A stretch of DNA of 64,000 nucleotides from Paenibacillus sp. Root444D2 (GTDB lineage Bacteria > Bacillota > Bacilli > Paenibacillales > NBRC-103111). Position numbers and translations under genes: made by a program. The notes beneath the pieces were generated by a model, which made no database searches, was not told where the DNA came from, and saw only the letters and a program-made list of their open reading frames with translations. The stretch covers positions 271,797-335,796 of the forward strand of contig NZ_LMEO01000023.1 in the NCBI RefSeq assembly GCF_001426375.1, given 5' to 3'. Of this stretch, positions 45,582 through 54,056 are shown piece by piece; positions within the stretch are counted from its first letter, which is position 1, and every line of letters starts with the position of its first letter.

Positions 45582-46484
45582 ATGCTGTCATTCGGAATTG
45601 TTGACGATGATGCGGTAAGTAGACGGATGCTGCAAAAGATCATTGAAAAAGGTGGTTTAGGCGAAGTCGTAGGCACGGCTGGCAGCGGGAGCGAAGGGGA
45701 AAGAGTCCTTCTGGAAACCACGCCGGATGTCGTGGTCATTGATTTATTAATGCCGGATCAGGATGGAATTGAAACGATCATTCGATTGAAGGAGCAAGGT
45801 TATCAAGGGAAATACGTGATGATTTCGCAAATTGAAAATAAAGAAATGATTGGTAAGGCCTATCAAGCTGGTGTTGAATTCTATATTCAAAAGCCAATTA
45901 ATAAAATTGAAGTGGAAGCGGTGCTGTCCAAGGTCAACGAGCAGTGGAACATTAGCCGATCCTTGCAGGAGATTAAAGAATCTTTAACCAAGCTAAGTTT
46001 ATTGCACACAGGTACAGAGAGTATTCGTAAAAAGCGCGGTGTTCGCGAAATTATGCAGCCCATTCTCATGGATATGGGGATCGTGGGGGACACCGGCAGC
46101 CGCGACTTGATGGACATTATGGAACATCTTACACGTCATCATAAATCGGAAGGAATTCCGCCGCTCAAGGAGCTTTATGAAATTGTGTCTAGATGTCACA
46201 AGTTGAAGGAAGCGGATGTTGAAAAAGAAGGTAAAGCCGTCGAACAACGGATTCGCCGTACTGTCATGGCAGCATTAACCCATATCGCCAGTATCGGATT
46301 GACGGATTACAGCAATCCCAAATTTGAGCATTATGCGCCTCTTTATTTTGAATTCCAGGATGTGCGTATGAAGATGAAAGAAATCGATGAGAACTCGAAG
46401 CCGGAGAAGGGCAAGGTCAATATTAAGAAATTTCTCCAAGTTCTCTATCTTGAGGTTACGGATAAGATGCGCAGTGAATATTAA
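45582..46484 (+). CDS. GlnL/YcbB-like response regulator
   Basis: 300 residues. Receiver domain 1-120: DDDAVSRRML, phospho-acceptor Asp in VVVIDLLMPDQDGI (about residue 52), and Lys in FYIQKPINKIEVE. The C-terminal part (RKKRGVREIMQPILMDMGIVGDTGSRDL, shown in part; TVMAALTHIASIGLTDYSNPKFEHY) is the YcbB DNA-binding domain found in B. subtilis GlnL, which activates glutamine uptake and glutaminase genes. AAAAAGGAG precedes the start. It presumably controls the importer cluster that it ends. Confidence 0.9.
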   Translation: MLSFGIVDDDAVSRRMLQKIIEKGGLGEVVGTAGSGSEGERVLLETTPDVVVIDLLMPDQDGIETIIRLKEQGYQGKYVMISQIENKEMIGKAYQAGVEFYIQKPINKIEVEAVLSKVNEQWNISRSLQEIKESLTKLSLLHTGTESIRKKRGVREIMQPILMDMGIVGDTGSRDLMDIMEHLTRHHKSEGIPPLKELYEIVSRCHKLKEADVEKEGKAVEQRIRRTVMAALTHIASIGLTDYSNPKFEHYAPLYFEFQDVRMKMKEIDENSKPEKGKVNIKKFLQVLYLEVTDKMRSEY

Positions 46485-46602
46485 GAATAGCGCGGAAAAA
46501 TTAGGGTAGATAAGAACAAAATTAGGCAGTGACTGGTTGCGAATTGATCGGTGGTTATGGTATTATTTTGAATTAGTGATAGAAGAAGGAGGTGAAGGTA
46601 GG

Positions 46603-46746
46603 ATGAATCGAGAGTTCGTGAACAACCGTGTGAGCCAGTTACCCATCGCGATGGCTGGCATCGTTCATGCAGCAGTCAAAGACGCGAGAAGTCTGTCCAT
46701 TTATGCTCATACGGAATTACAACTCACGAAAAGACACCTACCTTAA
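46603..46746 (+). CDS. 47-residue conserved-looking small protein
   Basis: ATG 46603 is preceded by GAAGGAGGTGAAGG, one of the best ribosome binding sites in the window, and 47 codons follow (MNREFVNNRVSQLPIAMAGI, then HAAVKDARSLSIYAHTE) to TAA 46746, just before a terminator. There is a possible helix in the middle and a polar tail; no signal peptide. I do not recognise a family. The gene lies 118 bases after the GlnL-like gene in the same direction and may be independent or an extra member of that operon. Confidence 0.6.
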   Translation: MNREFVNNRVSQLPIAMAGIVHAAVKDARSLSIYAHTELQLTKRHLP

Positions 46747-46766
46747 CCCTCAAACGGATCAATCCG

Positions 46767-46798
46767 AAAGGTCGTAGGAATTTTCCTGCGGCCTTTTT
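46767..46798 (+). terminator. rho-independent terminator
   Basis: AAAGGTCGTAGGAA pairs with TTCCTGCGGCCTTT (G-U pairs included) and is followed by TTTG. Confidence 0.85.
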
Positions 46799-46802
46799 GT
46801 GC

Positions 46803-46846
46803 GTAGATAAGAAAGTATAAGTTTTATACTTTTGCTTCGCATCTAC
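46803..46846 (+). promoter_or_regulatory. nested hairpin in the ABC-F leader
   Basis: GTAGAT and ATCTAC enclose a second stem, AAGTATAA-GTT-TTATACTT, about 100 bases upstream of the ABC-F start; a further dyad CGTCC-CTGAA-GGACG follows at about 46862. ABC-F resistance genes are often controlled by leader attenuation, but I see no clear leader peptide here, so regulation is a guess. Confidence 0.35.
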
Positions 46847-46942
46847 CTTGACAAACGCGCTCGTCCCTGAAGGACGACGGAGGTTTATCCTTGGTTGGTT
46901 GCAATGGATAGGGTCTTTCGTAAACTAGGAGGATCCTTCATT

Positions 46943-49039
46943 ATGTTAATGATTAACGGTCAAAATATAAAGAAATACCATGGTGCGCAGTTGGTTCTCG
47001 AGGATGTTACTTTTGAAATTCATCAGGGAGAACGAGTAGGACTTGTGGGGCGCAACGGCAGTGGTAAATCGACTCTGCTGCGCCTTATATCCAAGATGGA
47101 GAAGCCCGACGAAGGACAATTAACGGTAAGAAAAGATACGCGGATCGGCTATTTAGCACAAATCCCAACGGAGTGGGAGAGCGGTACGGTGTATGATGTG
47201 CTGGCCACGAGCTTTCAAGAGGTACTTGAATGCCGCGGCAACATGACGGAGCTGGAGCAGCGAATGTCGAGCCCGGACGTCATGAGTGATGAGAAGCAGC
47301 TGGATCAGCTGCTTAAGCGGTACGCTCAGCTGCAAGAACGTTTTGAGCTGGAAGGTGGCTACGAGCTGGATGCAAGAATCGACCAGGTTGCGAACGGACT
47401 TCGCATTGCACGGGAGTTTTACGAGCGGAGCTTTGCCTCGTTGTCCGGAGGGGAAAAGACGAAGATTGCGCTCGCATCCCAGCTGATCGGCAAACCTGAC
47501 TTGCTGCTGCTGGATGAGCCAACGAATCATCTGGATTTGTTCGGCGTGGAATGGTTGGAGGAATATCTCACCCATTATGATGGCGCATGCTTCATTGTAT
47601 CTCATGACCGTTACTTTCTAGATCGGGTAGTTACGAAGATTGTTGAGTTGGAAGATGGTGAATCAACGAGCTATCTGACTTCATATTCGGGATATGTGAA
47701 GGAGAAGGAAGTTCGATTGCTGCAGCAGTTTGCTGATTATCAGGAGCAGCAGAAGGTCATCAAAAAGATGAAAGAGACGATCAAACAGCTGACGGAGTGG
47801 GGGCGAGTAGGAGGGAACGAGAAATTTTTCCGCCGGGCAGCTTCTATTCAGAAAGCGCTGGATCGGATGGAGAAGCTCAAACGGCCTGTTCTGGATCCGA
47901 AGGCAGCGGAGTTCGGATTGAAGCTGGACGACCGCTCAGGCCGGAGAGTGATTCGTTTCGAAGACGTGAATAAGCAATACGGGGATAAAGTGCTGCTGAA
48001 GCGGGCAAGCGGTTTGCTGGAGTATGGCGAGAAAGTAATGCTCGTCGGGTCTAATGGTTCGGGCAAAACAACGCTGCTGAGGATGATTCTGGGTGAAGAA
48101 CAGCCTGACCAAGGGGAGCTCGAGCTAGGAGCGCGGGTCGATATTGGTTATCTGGCTCAACAAGAGTATCCGGAGGACCATAAGAAATCGGTGCTTACTT
48201 ACTTCTGTGAGGAAGCGAAGCTGGAGGAAGGGGAGGCTAGGGGCCGACTCGCTGCTTATTTATTTTATGGAGCAGATGTGTTCAAGTCGGTTAGTTCTCT
48301 CTCGGGAGGCGAGTGGACTAGATTGCGGCTAGCACTGCTTGTGCTGCGCAAGCCTAATTTACTTATACTCGATGAGCCCACGAATCATATGGATATTGCT
48401 TCAAGGGAAGCGTTGGAAGAGGCGCTTGAAGAGTTTCCGGGAACCGTGCTGGCTGTGACGCATGACCGTTATTTTATGAATCGGCTGTCTCGGAAAATAT
48501 GGGAGCTGGATCAAGGGCAAATTACCGTTTACTTGGGCAACTTTGATGACTATAAAGTGAAGAGTGCTCAATTGAAGGGGAATCGCATGAGTGAATCGGC
48601 AGCTGTTGGTGTGAGAAAGTCGGCTGGTGCGGGTGCTGGGGATAGGGATGGTGCAGGTGCAAGTGCTAGTGCAAGTACAAGTGCAAGTGCAAGTACAAGT
48701 GCAAGTGCAAGTGCTAAAGCAAATGCCAGTACAAATGCAAATACAAATGCAATAGCAAGAGATGCTCAGAGTGTTTCGCCAAGAGATTCTGGGGGAGCAA
48801 CGGCTAAAAATAGCGCCGCTGCGGCGCCAAGAGGGAAGTCTAGAAGCTCGTCCGTGTTTACACGGGAGAGGCTAGAGAAGCAAATTGCGGATGGCGAAGC
48901 GCAGTTGAACAATCTGGACCAACGGCTAGAGAATCTGACGGCAGATGAACTAAGCCAACTGTGGACGGAAAGAGAAGCGGCGCAGGAGATGTTGGATAGG
49001 CTCTATGAGCAGTGGATGCAGATAGAGGAGCAGGAATAG
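46943..49039 (+). CDS. ABC-F family ATPase with low-complexity linker
   Basis: 698 residues, soluble. Two nucleotide-binding domains: Walker A GRNGSGKST (about 35) with signature LSGGEKTK and Walker B LLLLDEPTNHLD; second Walker A GSNGSGKTT, signature LSGGEWTR and LLILDEPTNHMD. There are no membrane helices; the interdomain linker (EKEVRLLQQFADYQEQQKV, KFFRRAASIQKALDRM) is the ribosome-reaching segment of ABC-F proteins, which act on stalled or drug-bound ribosomes. After domain 2 an unusual Ser/Ala/Thr/Asn-rich tract of about 50 residues leads to a C-terminal coiled coil (EKQIADGEAQLNNLDQRLENL). ATG 46943 chosen for AGGAGG upstream; ATG 46949 is possible. Resistance versus housekeeping role is undecided. 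Confidence 0.9.
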   Translation: MLMINGQNIKKYHGAQLVLEDVTFEIHQGERVGLVGRNGSGKSTLLRLISKMEKPDEGQLTVRKDTRIGYLAQIPTEWESGTVYDVLATSFQEVLECRGNMTELEQRMSSPDVMSDEKQLDQLLKRYAQLQERFELEGGYELDARIDQVANGLRIAREFYERSFASLSGGEKTKIALASQLIGKPDLLLLDEPTNHLDLFGVEWLEEYLTHYDGACFIVSHDRYFLDRVVTKIVELEDGESTSYLTSYSGYVKEKEVRLLQQFADYQEQQKVIKKMKETIKQLTEWGRVGGNEKFFRRAASIQKALDRMEKLKRPVLDPKAAEFGLKLDDRSGRRVIRFEDVNKQYGDKVLLKRASGLLEYGEKVMLVGSNGSGKTTLLRMILGEEQPDQGELELGARVDIGYLAQQEYPEDHKKSVLTYFCEEAKLEEGEARGRLAAYLFYGADVFKSVSSLSGGEWTRLRLALLVLRKPNLLILDEPTNHMDIASREALEEALEEFPGTVLAVTHDRYFMNRLSRKIWELDQGQITVYLGNFDDYKVKSAQLKGNRMSESAAVGVRKSAGAGAGDRDGAGASASASTSASASTSASASAKANASTNANTNAIARDAQSVSPRDSGGATAKNSAAAAPRGKSRSSSVFTRERLEKQIADGEAQLNNLDQRLENLTADELSQLWTEREAAQEMLDRLYEQWMQIEEQE
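48654..48752 (+). repeat. in-frame hexanucleotide repeat tract
   Basis: Runs of GCAAGT, ACAAGT and GCTAGT, then GCAAAT/ACAAAT, encode alternating Ala/Thr-Ser and Ala/Thr-Asn. The repeat unit is 6 bp (2 codons), so slippage changes linker length without frameshift. Confidence 0.85.
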
Positions 49040-49065
49040 AAAAAGGGGGCTGAGGCTCCCTTTTT
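49040..49065 (+). terminator. rho-independent terminator of the ABC-F gene
   Basis: AAAAAGGGGGC-TGAG-GCTCCCTTTTT directly follows the stop codon. Confidence 0.88.
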
Positions 49066-49403
49066 ATAAGATATGAGATTTGTATGAAGTATAGATACGG
49101 GCACAAAGATTCTTGAATCAAATGTTTTTGATGGACATTGGCAAATGGGATGTATGTTTGCGAAATCCTCTATGGGGCCTTTTTCGTGGTTCATTAAGTG
49201 AGTTAGGCTAATTGAAATTGCTTATTTGTCTTAATGTCGCCTGTTATGCTTGCATAGGCACGCAAACTTGCTTATTGTTGACTAATGTACACAAAATGTA
49301 ACGTTTTGCAGATAATAAGCATCTGCGGTAGTCTTATCTCGCGAGAAGCCCCTATATTAGAATAGTTAAGGGAGAAAAGCTTGCTTCATTCCCAGATAAA
49401 TAG
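49066..49403. other. intergenic region, no feature identified
   Basis: About 340 bases between the convergent ABC-F and DUF559-like genes. Short frames on both strands lack ribosome binding sites. I see only a weak dyad around GCCTGTTATGCTTGCATAGGC near 49239-49259. Confidence 0.4.
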
Positions 49404-50069
49404 CTACTCGTAGTAGGAGCGATGTTTGCCAGACAGCTTATAAGAGCAAATACGTGTAGTACCGGAAGCAGGTTGTAATAGCTCCATCTGAACAAGCTTG
49501 CGCAGGAGTTTACCGGCATGGTTTCTGCTAATATGCAGCCGCTGGGAGATGGTCTTTGGTAGGAGGGGTTCACCCGTTTGTCCGGCAATTCTCAGAATTT
49601 CTTTTTCTTCCAATGATAACGCTGGATCAGCTTGTTCCTCACCAAACCAGCTGCCCATCATTTGGAGGATCAATTGCTGACAGCGACGTGGTTTTTCTTT
49701 CATTTCATCATAGGCGAAACGGAGCACCTTCCACCCATCCAGAATGAGATGGTTTTGACGAGTTAACTGGTCTGCAAATTGCCAACGGTTTATATCCTTA
49801 TGGTGCGCCTTGTAGCCATCAATTTCTATACAAACCAAATGATTCCCGCGAATATAAGCGAAGTCCAAATAGCGATCACCATCCTTAAAGTCCGAAATCG
49901 GATATTCGGCATGAAGAAAATCAAATCGACCGACCGCTGGCCACCAAACCTGCTCGAGGAACAACTTCTCAGCATGACCATGGCCATCCTGAAGACGCCT
50001 TTGAGATTCGCCTGACCTCGTCTGTAACTGTAATTGCATAAATTTCTCATAGCATGCGTCGAATAGCAT
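49404..50069 (-). CDS. DUF559-like nuclease-fold protein with winged helix
   Basis: 221 residues, cytoplasmic. The middle (about 50-140) has the strand pattern of a DUF559/VSR-type PD-(D/E)xK fold: DGDRYLDFAYIRGNHLVCIEIDG with an Asp and a Glu in the expected places, then ADQLTRQNHLILDGWKVLRFAYDEM. The C-terminal about 65 residues look like a winged helix (EKEILRIAGQTGEPLLPKTI, RLHISRNHAGKLLRKLVQMELL). A DNA-binding or nicking role is possible, but the ExK lysine is replaced by ExD (EIDGYK), so catalysis is uncertain. Start supported by AGGGGG upstream. Stands alone between two terminators. Confidence 0.7.
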   Translation of the reverse strand: MLFDACYEKFMQLQLQTRSGESQRRLQDGHGHAEKLFLEQVWWPAVGRFDFLHAEYPISDFKDGDRYLDFAYIRGNHLVCIEIDGYKAHHKDINRWQFADQLTRQNHLILDGWKVLRFAYDEMKEKPRRCQQLILQMMGSWFGEEQADPALSLEEKEILRIAGQTGEPLLPKTISQRLHISRNHAGKLLRKLVQMELLQPASGTTRICSYKLSGKHRSYYE

Positions 50070-50099
50070 ATCAATGCCCCCTATTGATCATAACACCTA

Positions 50100-50137
50100 A
50101 AAAAGACCGCTATCTCCTATTGGAGAGAGCGGTCTAT
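50100..50137 (-). terminator. rho-independent terminator of the AraR-type gene
   Basis: AGACCGCT and AGCGGTCT, with inner CTCC/GGAG, form the stem; on the minus strand it is followed by a T run (plus-strand AAAAAA at 50099-50104). Confidence 0.88.
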
Positions 50138-50260
50138 GTGCTTCACGACCCGTGATCCTATCACGATTATTTTACACGAATAGATGACTCAGTGGCAAGA
50201 TTCTGGGGAAAAAATGATTTATGGACCAAGTCGCAGACATTTCACATGCCGCACAGGGAC

Positions 50261-51331
50261 TCAAACCTGAACCCATTGCACAGGGACCTCGATGCGCTGC
50301 GGAACATAGTGCCCGTTGAACTGCTCAAGCAGCAATTTAACAGCCGATAAGGCCATTCGCTCTTCATCCTGCAAAATGTGCGAGATTCCCGGAATCTCAG
50401 GATCATCGAAGGAAACCAACTCGATCTTCGGGTTCAAGCCTTCTTCCTGATGCAGAGCATGATGCGTGAGCCTTGCCATCTCAGCGGTTAATGCAAAAAC
50501 AGCCGTAATGTTAGGATGCTGATGCAGGAAATTAACGATATAAGCTGATGTATCGCCATTTCTGAGGATGTCGATGGGGACATGACACCACAAGCTTTTA
50601 TCAATCAAAATGTTGCCATCAATATAAGCCTTCTCAAAGCCGTGAGTCCGGTCTTCAACGGTTGTATTCGTATTATCGGGGGAGACGAGCGCGATTTGCT
50701 GATGGCCTTTGTTTAACAGGTTGGTAACCGTCTCATAAGCGCCGCCCCAATTATCGGAGGTAATCCGGTAAGTTTCTATATTTCGCAAATAGCGGTCAAT
50801 AAACACAAATGGATATTTATCCAGGGATAAACGGAGCAGCGATTCATTATATCTCTCATCCTCCGTAGGGAAAACAATGATGCCGCGGATGCCTGGCGTG
50901 TTGGTCAATTCCTGAACCGAACGGGATTCTTCGATGGAAGATTCACGTGTGATATGCAGGACAAGCTGATACCCAGCTTCCTTGACGTAATATTCGATAT
51001 AGTCGACAAGTCTCTGAATGACTTTCGTTTTCATGGTAGGGATAATCAGACCAATGTAATTTTGGGAAGAAGACGCTGAAGAACGACGCTTAGAATCCAC
51101 TGTAATTGAGTGAGGGTTAACGGATACGAAAGTCCCCTTACCTTGAATACGAGTGACAAGTCCCTCATCAACCAATACGGCCAGGGCATTCTTTACGGTT
51201 ATTTTACTAACCATAAATTCATCCATAAATTCTTGCTCAGAAGGCACGCGATCTTTGGGACGAAGCTCTCCGGATATAATCTTATCTTTAATAGATTGGT
51301 AGATTTGTTTATAGAGAGGAATTTTACTCAC
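50261..51331 (-). CDS. GntR/LacI-type repressor (AraR-like)
   Basis: 356 residues. Residues about 1-70 are a GntR winged helix (LYKQIYQSIKDKIISGEL, VPSEQEFMDEFMVSKITVKNAL, GKGTFVS). Residues about 85-356 are a LacI/periplasmic-binding-type effector domain (YIGLIIPTMKTKVIQRLVDYIEYY, GIIVFPTEDERY, PFVFIDRYLRNI, LLNKGHQQIALVSPDNTNTTVEDRTHGFEKAY as blocks). This combination is that of AraR, the arabinose-responsive repressor of Bacilli. It is divergent from an arabinan importer and two GH43 enzymes and most likely represses them until arabinose binds. GTG start. Sure of the domain pair, fairly sure of the arabinose link. Confidence 0.88.
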   Translation of the reverse strand: MSKIPLYKQIYQSIKDKIISGELRPKDRVPSEQEFMDEFMVSKITVKNALAVLVDEGLVTRIQGKGTFVSVNPHSITVDSKRRSSASSSQNYIGLIIPTMKTKVIQRLVDYIEYYVKEAGYQLVLHITRESSIEESRSVQELTNTPGIRGIIVFPTEDERYNESLLRLSLDKYPFVFIDRYLRNIETYRITSDNWGGAYETVTNLLNKGHQQIALVSPDNTNTTVEDRTHGFEKAYIDGNILIDKSLWCHVPIDILRNGDTSAYIVNFLHQHPNITAVFALTAEMARLTHHALHQEEGLNPKIELVSFDDPEIPGISHILQDEERMALSAVKLLLEQFNGHYVPQRIEVPVQWVQV

Positions 51332-51729
51332 TCGTGCATCACCTGATTCTTCATAGTCTTAGGTTTATTGTACTCAGTAAATGTGTAAAAGGGAATACAT
51401 AAAAGTCTAAAAAATATATTCATATAGTTTTAATTAAATTTTATAACCAATTGTATATATAAATATGGGAATTCACACCAGTGGAATCCAATTCAACAGG
51501 TCCCAATTATATTTCACAAAACGAAAAATGTAATACGGATTCTAAACAACCATTTCGCCTAAGATTTTATGTGGTTAAATATAATAAACATAATTTTATA
51601 CTCAATTGATTATATAATTATAGGTTTTTATGTACTATAATTCGATTTGTAAAGCGCTTACACGTTAATCGACCATTTGCACGATAGTTTACATGACAAT
51701 CAAAATTTCTTTCTAGGGGGATTTATCGT
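51332..51729. promoter_or_regulatory. AT-rich divergent promoter region of the arabinan locus
   Basis: 398 bases, very A+T-rich, between the repressor and the importer. It must hold promoters for both directions; many -10-like TATAAT-type words occur (for example TATAATTATAGG near 51612), so none can be singled out. The only distinct element is the cre-like site at 51648-51662. An AraR consensus (ATTTGTACGTACAAAT) was not found. Confidence 0.6.
51648..51662 (+). promoter_or_regulatory. cre-like CcpA site
   Basis: TGTAAAGCGCTTACA fits the CcpA cre consensus (TGWAARCGYTWNCW) at 12 of 14 positions on either strand and has the AAGCGCTT core. It lies about 70 bases upstream of the binding-protein start, a usual place for carbon catabolite repression of a sugar operon. 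Confidence 0.7.
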
Positions 51730-53073
51730 ATGAAGAGAAAGCTTCAAGTAACTTCTGCTGCCGTCTTGGCATCCATGCTTTTATTGTCAGCTTGCACATC
51801 TAATTCGGGTACGAATAATGGGGGATCAGCTACGGCAAGTCCGGCGACTGCAACCAAAAGTGATAGCGCAACCAAATCAGGTACACCTGTTAAGCTGAGC
51901 TTCTGGACGTTCAATGAACTGCATCAGAAGTTTTTTGAAAGCATGGCTGAATCATGGAATAAAACTCATCCTGAACAACCGATCCAAGTAGAAGCAACAA
52001 CTTTCCCCTATGACGATAACCACAATAAACTGTTAGTGGCGCTGCAATCAGGAACGGGTGCTCCCGATATGGCTGACATTGAAATCAGTAAAATCGGGAA
52101 TTTCCTAAAAGGCGATGTCCAACTAACTGCTTTGAATGATATTGTTGAGCCGGAGAAGGCCAACCTCGTCATGTCACGACTCGATAATTATGCGAAGGAT
52201 GGCAAATATTACGGGATCGATTACCACGTTGGGGCAGAAGTCATCTATTACAACAAAGAAATTCTCGATAAAGCAGGCGTGAACGCGGACGATATTAAGA
52301 CTTGGGACGATTATGAAAAAGCGGGTAAGCAGGTTCTTGAGAAAACCGGAAAGCCGATGACGACGGTCGAAACGACGGACCAATGGAGCGTATGGCCGCT
52401 CGTTGTCCAACATGGATCGGACTTCCTTGATAAGAACGGTAATGTAACGCTTGGAGATCAAGCGAATACAGAAGTGTTGACTTACCTGCAGAAGCTTGTG
52501 AAGGAAAAAGTGGCGGTTACAGCCCCGGGTGGCTTTCATCATGCGGAAGAATATTACGGCTTCATGAATAAAGGCGGCGCAGCTTCCGTCTGGATGCCGA
52601 TGTGGTACATGGGTCGCTTTACGGATTACATGCCTGATTTGAAAGGCAAAGTCATCATTAAACCGATGCCGGTATTTAAACAAGGCGAGATGCGCTCTTC
52701 CGGTATGGGGGGGACGGGTACGGTTATTACGAAGCAATCGAAGAATCAAGACGTAGCTAAGAAATTCCTTTCCTATGCGAAGTTGTCCAAAGAGGGCAAT
52801 ATTCAGATTTGGTCACAACTCGGCTTCGACCCGATTCGCTCTGATGTCTGGAACGATCCGGCGTTGAAAGCGGACAATAAATTCACGGCTTATTTTGGCA
52901 AAAATCTGTGGGATGTTTTGATTTCTGTGAAAAGCGAGATCGCGCCTACGAATATCAAGGAGAAAACGCCAGCTGTCTCCGACTATATCAAGACGAAAAC
53001 GATTTTCCAAGCGCTTAATGATTTGAAAGATCCGAAGCAAGTTCTAGACGATGCTGTGAAAAATATTAAGTAA
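51730..53073 (+). CDS. arabinan/arabino-oligosaccharide ABC binding lipoprotein
   Basis: 447 residues. Lipobox LLSAC (Cys about 22), Thr/Ser-rich linker, then a family 1 solute-binding domain: VKLSFWTFNELHQKFFESMAESWNK, GTGAPDMADIEISKIGNFL, GIDYHVGAEVIYYNKEILDKAG, GGAASVWMPMWYMGRF (motifs in pieces). It resembles AraN-type proteins. It should bring arabino-oligosaccharides made by the secreted GH43 enzyme to the two permeases downstream; substrate assignment comes from the neighbours. RBS GGGGGATT upstream. Confidence 0.9.
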   Translation: MKRKLQVTSAAVLASMLLLSACTSNSGTNNGGSATASPATATKSDSATKSGTPVKLSFWTFNELHQKFFESMAESWNKTHPEQPIQVEATTFPYDDNHNKLLVALQSGTGAPDMADIEISKIGNFLKGDVQLTALNDIVEPEKANLVMSRLDNYAKDGKYYGIDYHVGAEVIYYNKEILDKAGVNADDIKTWDDYEKAGKQVLEKTGKPMTTVETTDQWSVWPLVVQHGSDFLDKNGNVTLGDQANTEVLTYLQKLVKEKVAVTAPGGFHHAEEYYGFMNKGGAASVWMPMWYMGRFTDYMPDLKGKVIIKPMPVFKQGEMRSSGMGGTGTVITKQSKNQDVAKKFLSYAKLSKEGNIQIWSQLGFDPIRSDVWNDPALKADNKFTAYFGKNLWDVLISVKSEIAPTNIKEKTPAVSDYIKTKTIFQALNDLKDPKQVLDDAVKNIK

Positions 53074-53091
53074 ATTGAACGCCCCGCGTTC

Positions 53092-53140
53092 CGTTGCTGG
53101 GCTTTGCCCTAGGGACGTCCCTTCGGCAAAGCTTGCAGCG
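53092..53140 (+). terminator. long intercistronic hairpin
   Basis: CGTTGCTGGGCTTTGCC and GGCAAAGCTTGCAGCG form a long stem that encloses an inner AGGGAC/GTCCCT palindrome. It lies 19 bases after the binding-protein stop. No T run follows, so it more likely protects the 3' end of the binding-protein message than terminates. Confidence 0.75.
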
Positions 53141-53168
53141 CTTCTAGAGAGGAGTGGTGATTAACGAT

Positions 53169-54053
53169 ATGAATAAGTTTCTGTATTCCTCCCGGGTAGC
53201 TCCTTATGTCTTTGTTCTGCCATTTGTATTATCGTTCCTTATTTTCTTTGCTTATCCGGTTATGACCACGATTGTCATGAGCTTTCAAGAAGTTCTGCCC
53301 GGCCAAACCCATTTCATTGGGTTAGCGAATTACCGGAATTTATGGAGCGAGTCGTTTTTTACCGCGTTGAAAAATAGCAGTCGGTATACGTTCTGGACCC
53401 TGCTGGTACTTATACCATTGCCGCTTGTACTTGCTGTATTCCTAAATGCGAAGCTGACCAAGGCGAGTGCGTTCTTCCGTTCCGCTTTGTTTATCCCCTC
53501 CCTCACTTCGGTTGTTGTGGCGGGAACTATATTCCGGCTTGTTTTTGGAAGCTTGGATGATTCGGTGATGAATGCTTTCCGTCATATGCTGGGCATGCCT
53601 ACGATTAACTGGCTGGCCAACTCCACGACGGGAATGCTCGTAATGGTCATTTTGGCGACTTGGCGGTTCACTGGCGTTAATATTATTTATTTCCTATCCG
53701 CGCTGCAGAGCATTCCGCATGAATTATATGAGTCAGCAGAAATAGACGGTGCCAACAAGTGGGACCAATTCTGGCGAATTACTCTGCCGTTATTGAAGCC
53801 GGTAGCGATCTACGTCATTACGATTTCCATCTATGGCGGCTATTCGATGTTTACGGAAAGCTTCATTCTCTGGAACGGTAATCGCTCCCCGAATGACATT
53901 GGTCTGACGATGATCGGTCTACTTTATCGAGAAGGCATCGAACGTAATAATTTGGGTTTCGGATCTGCAATTGGGATCACCTTGCTGGGTATAACCATGA
54001 TCTTAAATGTCATTCAATTGAAATTTTTCGGTTTGTTCAGAAAGGAGGACTAG
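53169..54053 (+). CDS. sugar ABC permease (AraP-like)
   Basis: 294 residues, six helices. SSRVAPYVFVLPFVLSFLIFFAYP starts the first helix; the EAA loop is ELYESAEIDGANKWDQFWRITLP. Start at ATG 53169 because GGTGA lies eight bases upstream; GTG codons at 53154 and 53157 are too close to GAGAGGAG. It partners the permease at 54057. Confidence 0.88.
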   Translation: MNKFLYSSRVAPYVFVLPFVLSFLIFFAYPVMTTIVMSFQEVLPGQTHFIGLANYRNLWSESFFTALKNSSRYTFWTLLVLIPLPLVLAVFLNAKLTKASAFFRSALFIPSLTSVVVAGTIFRLVFGSLDDSVMNAFRHMLGMPTINWLANSTTGMLVMVILATWRFTGVNIIYFLSALQSIPHELYESAEIDGANKWDQFWRITLPLLKPVAIYVITISIYGGYSMFTESFILWNGNRSPNDIGLTMIGLLYREGIERNNLGFGSAIGITLLGITMILNVIQLKFFGLFRKED

Positions 54054-54056
54054 GAC

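Noticed and set aside
46849..46880. TTGACA as -35 box of the ABC-F promoter
   Set aside because: No acceptable -10 sequence 16-18 bases further on; kept only as part of the leader description.
49556..50074. Plus-strand and alternative-frame ORFs over the DUF559-like gene
   Set aside because: Shadows of the minus-strand gene, which has coherent domain structure and a proper ribosome binding site.
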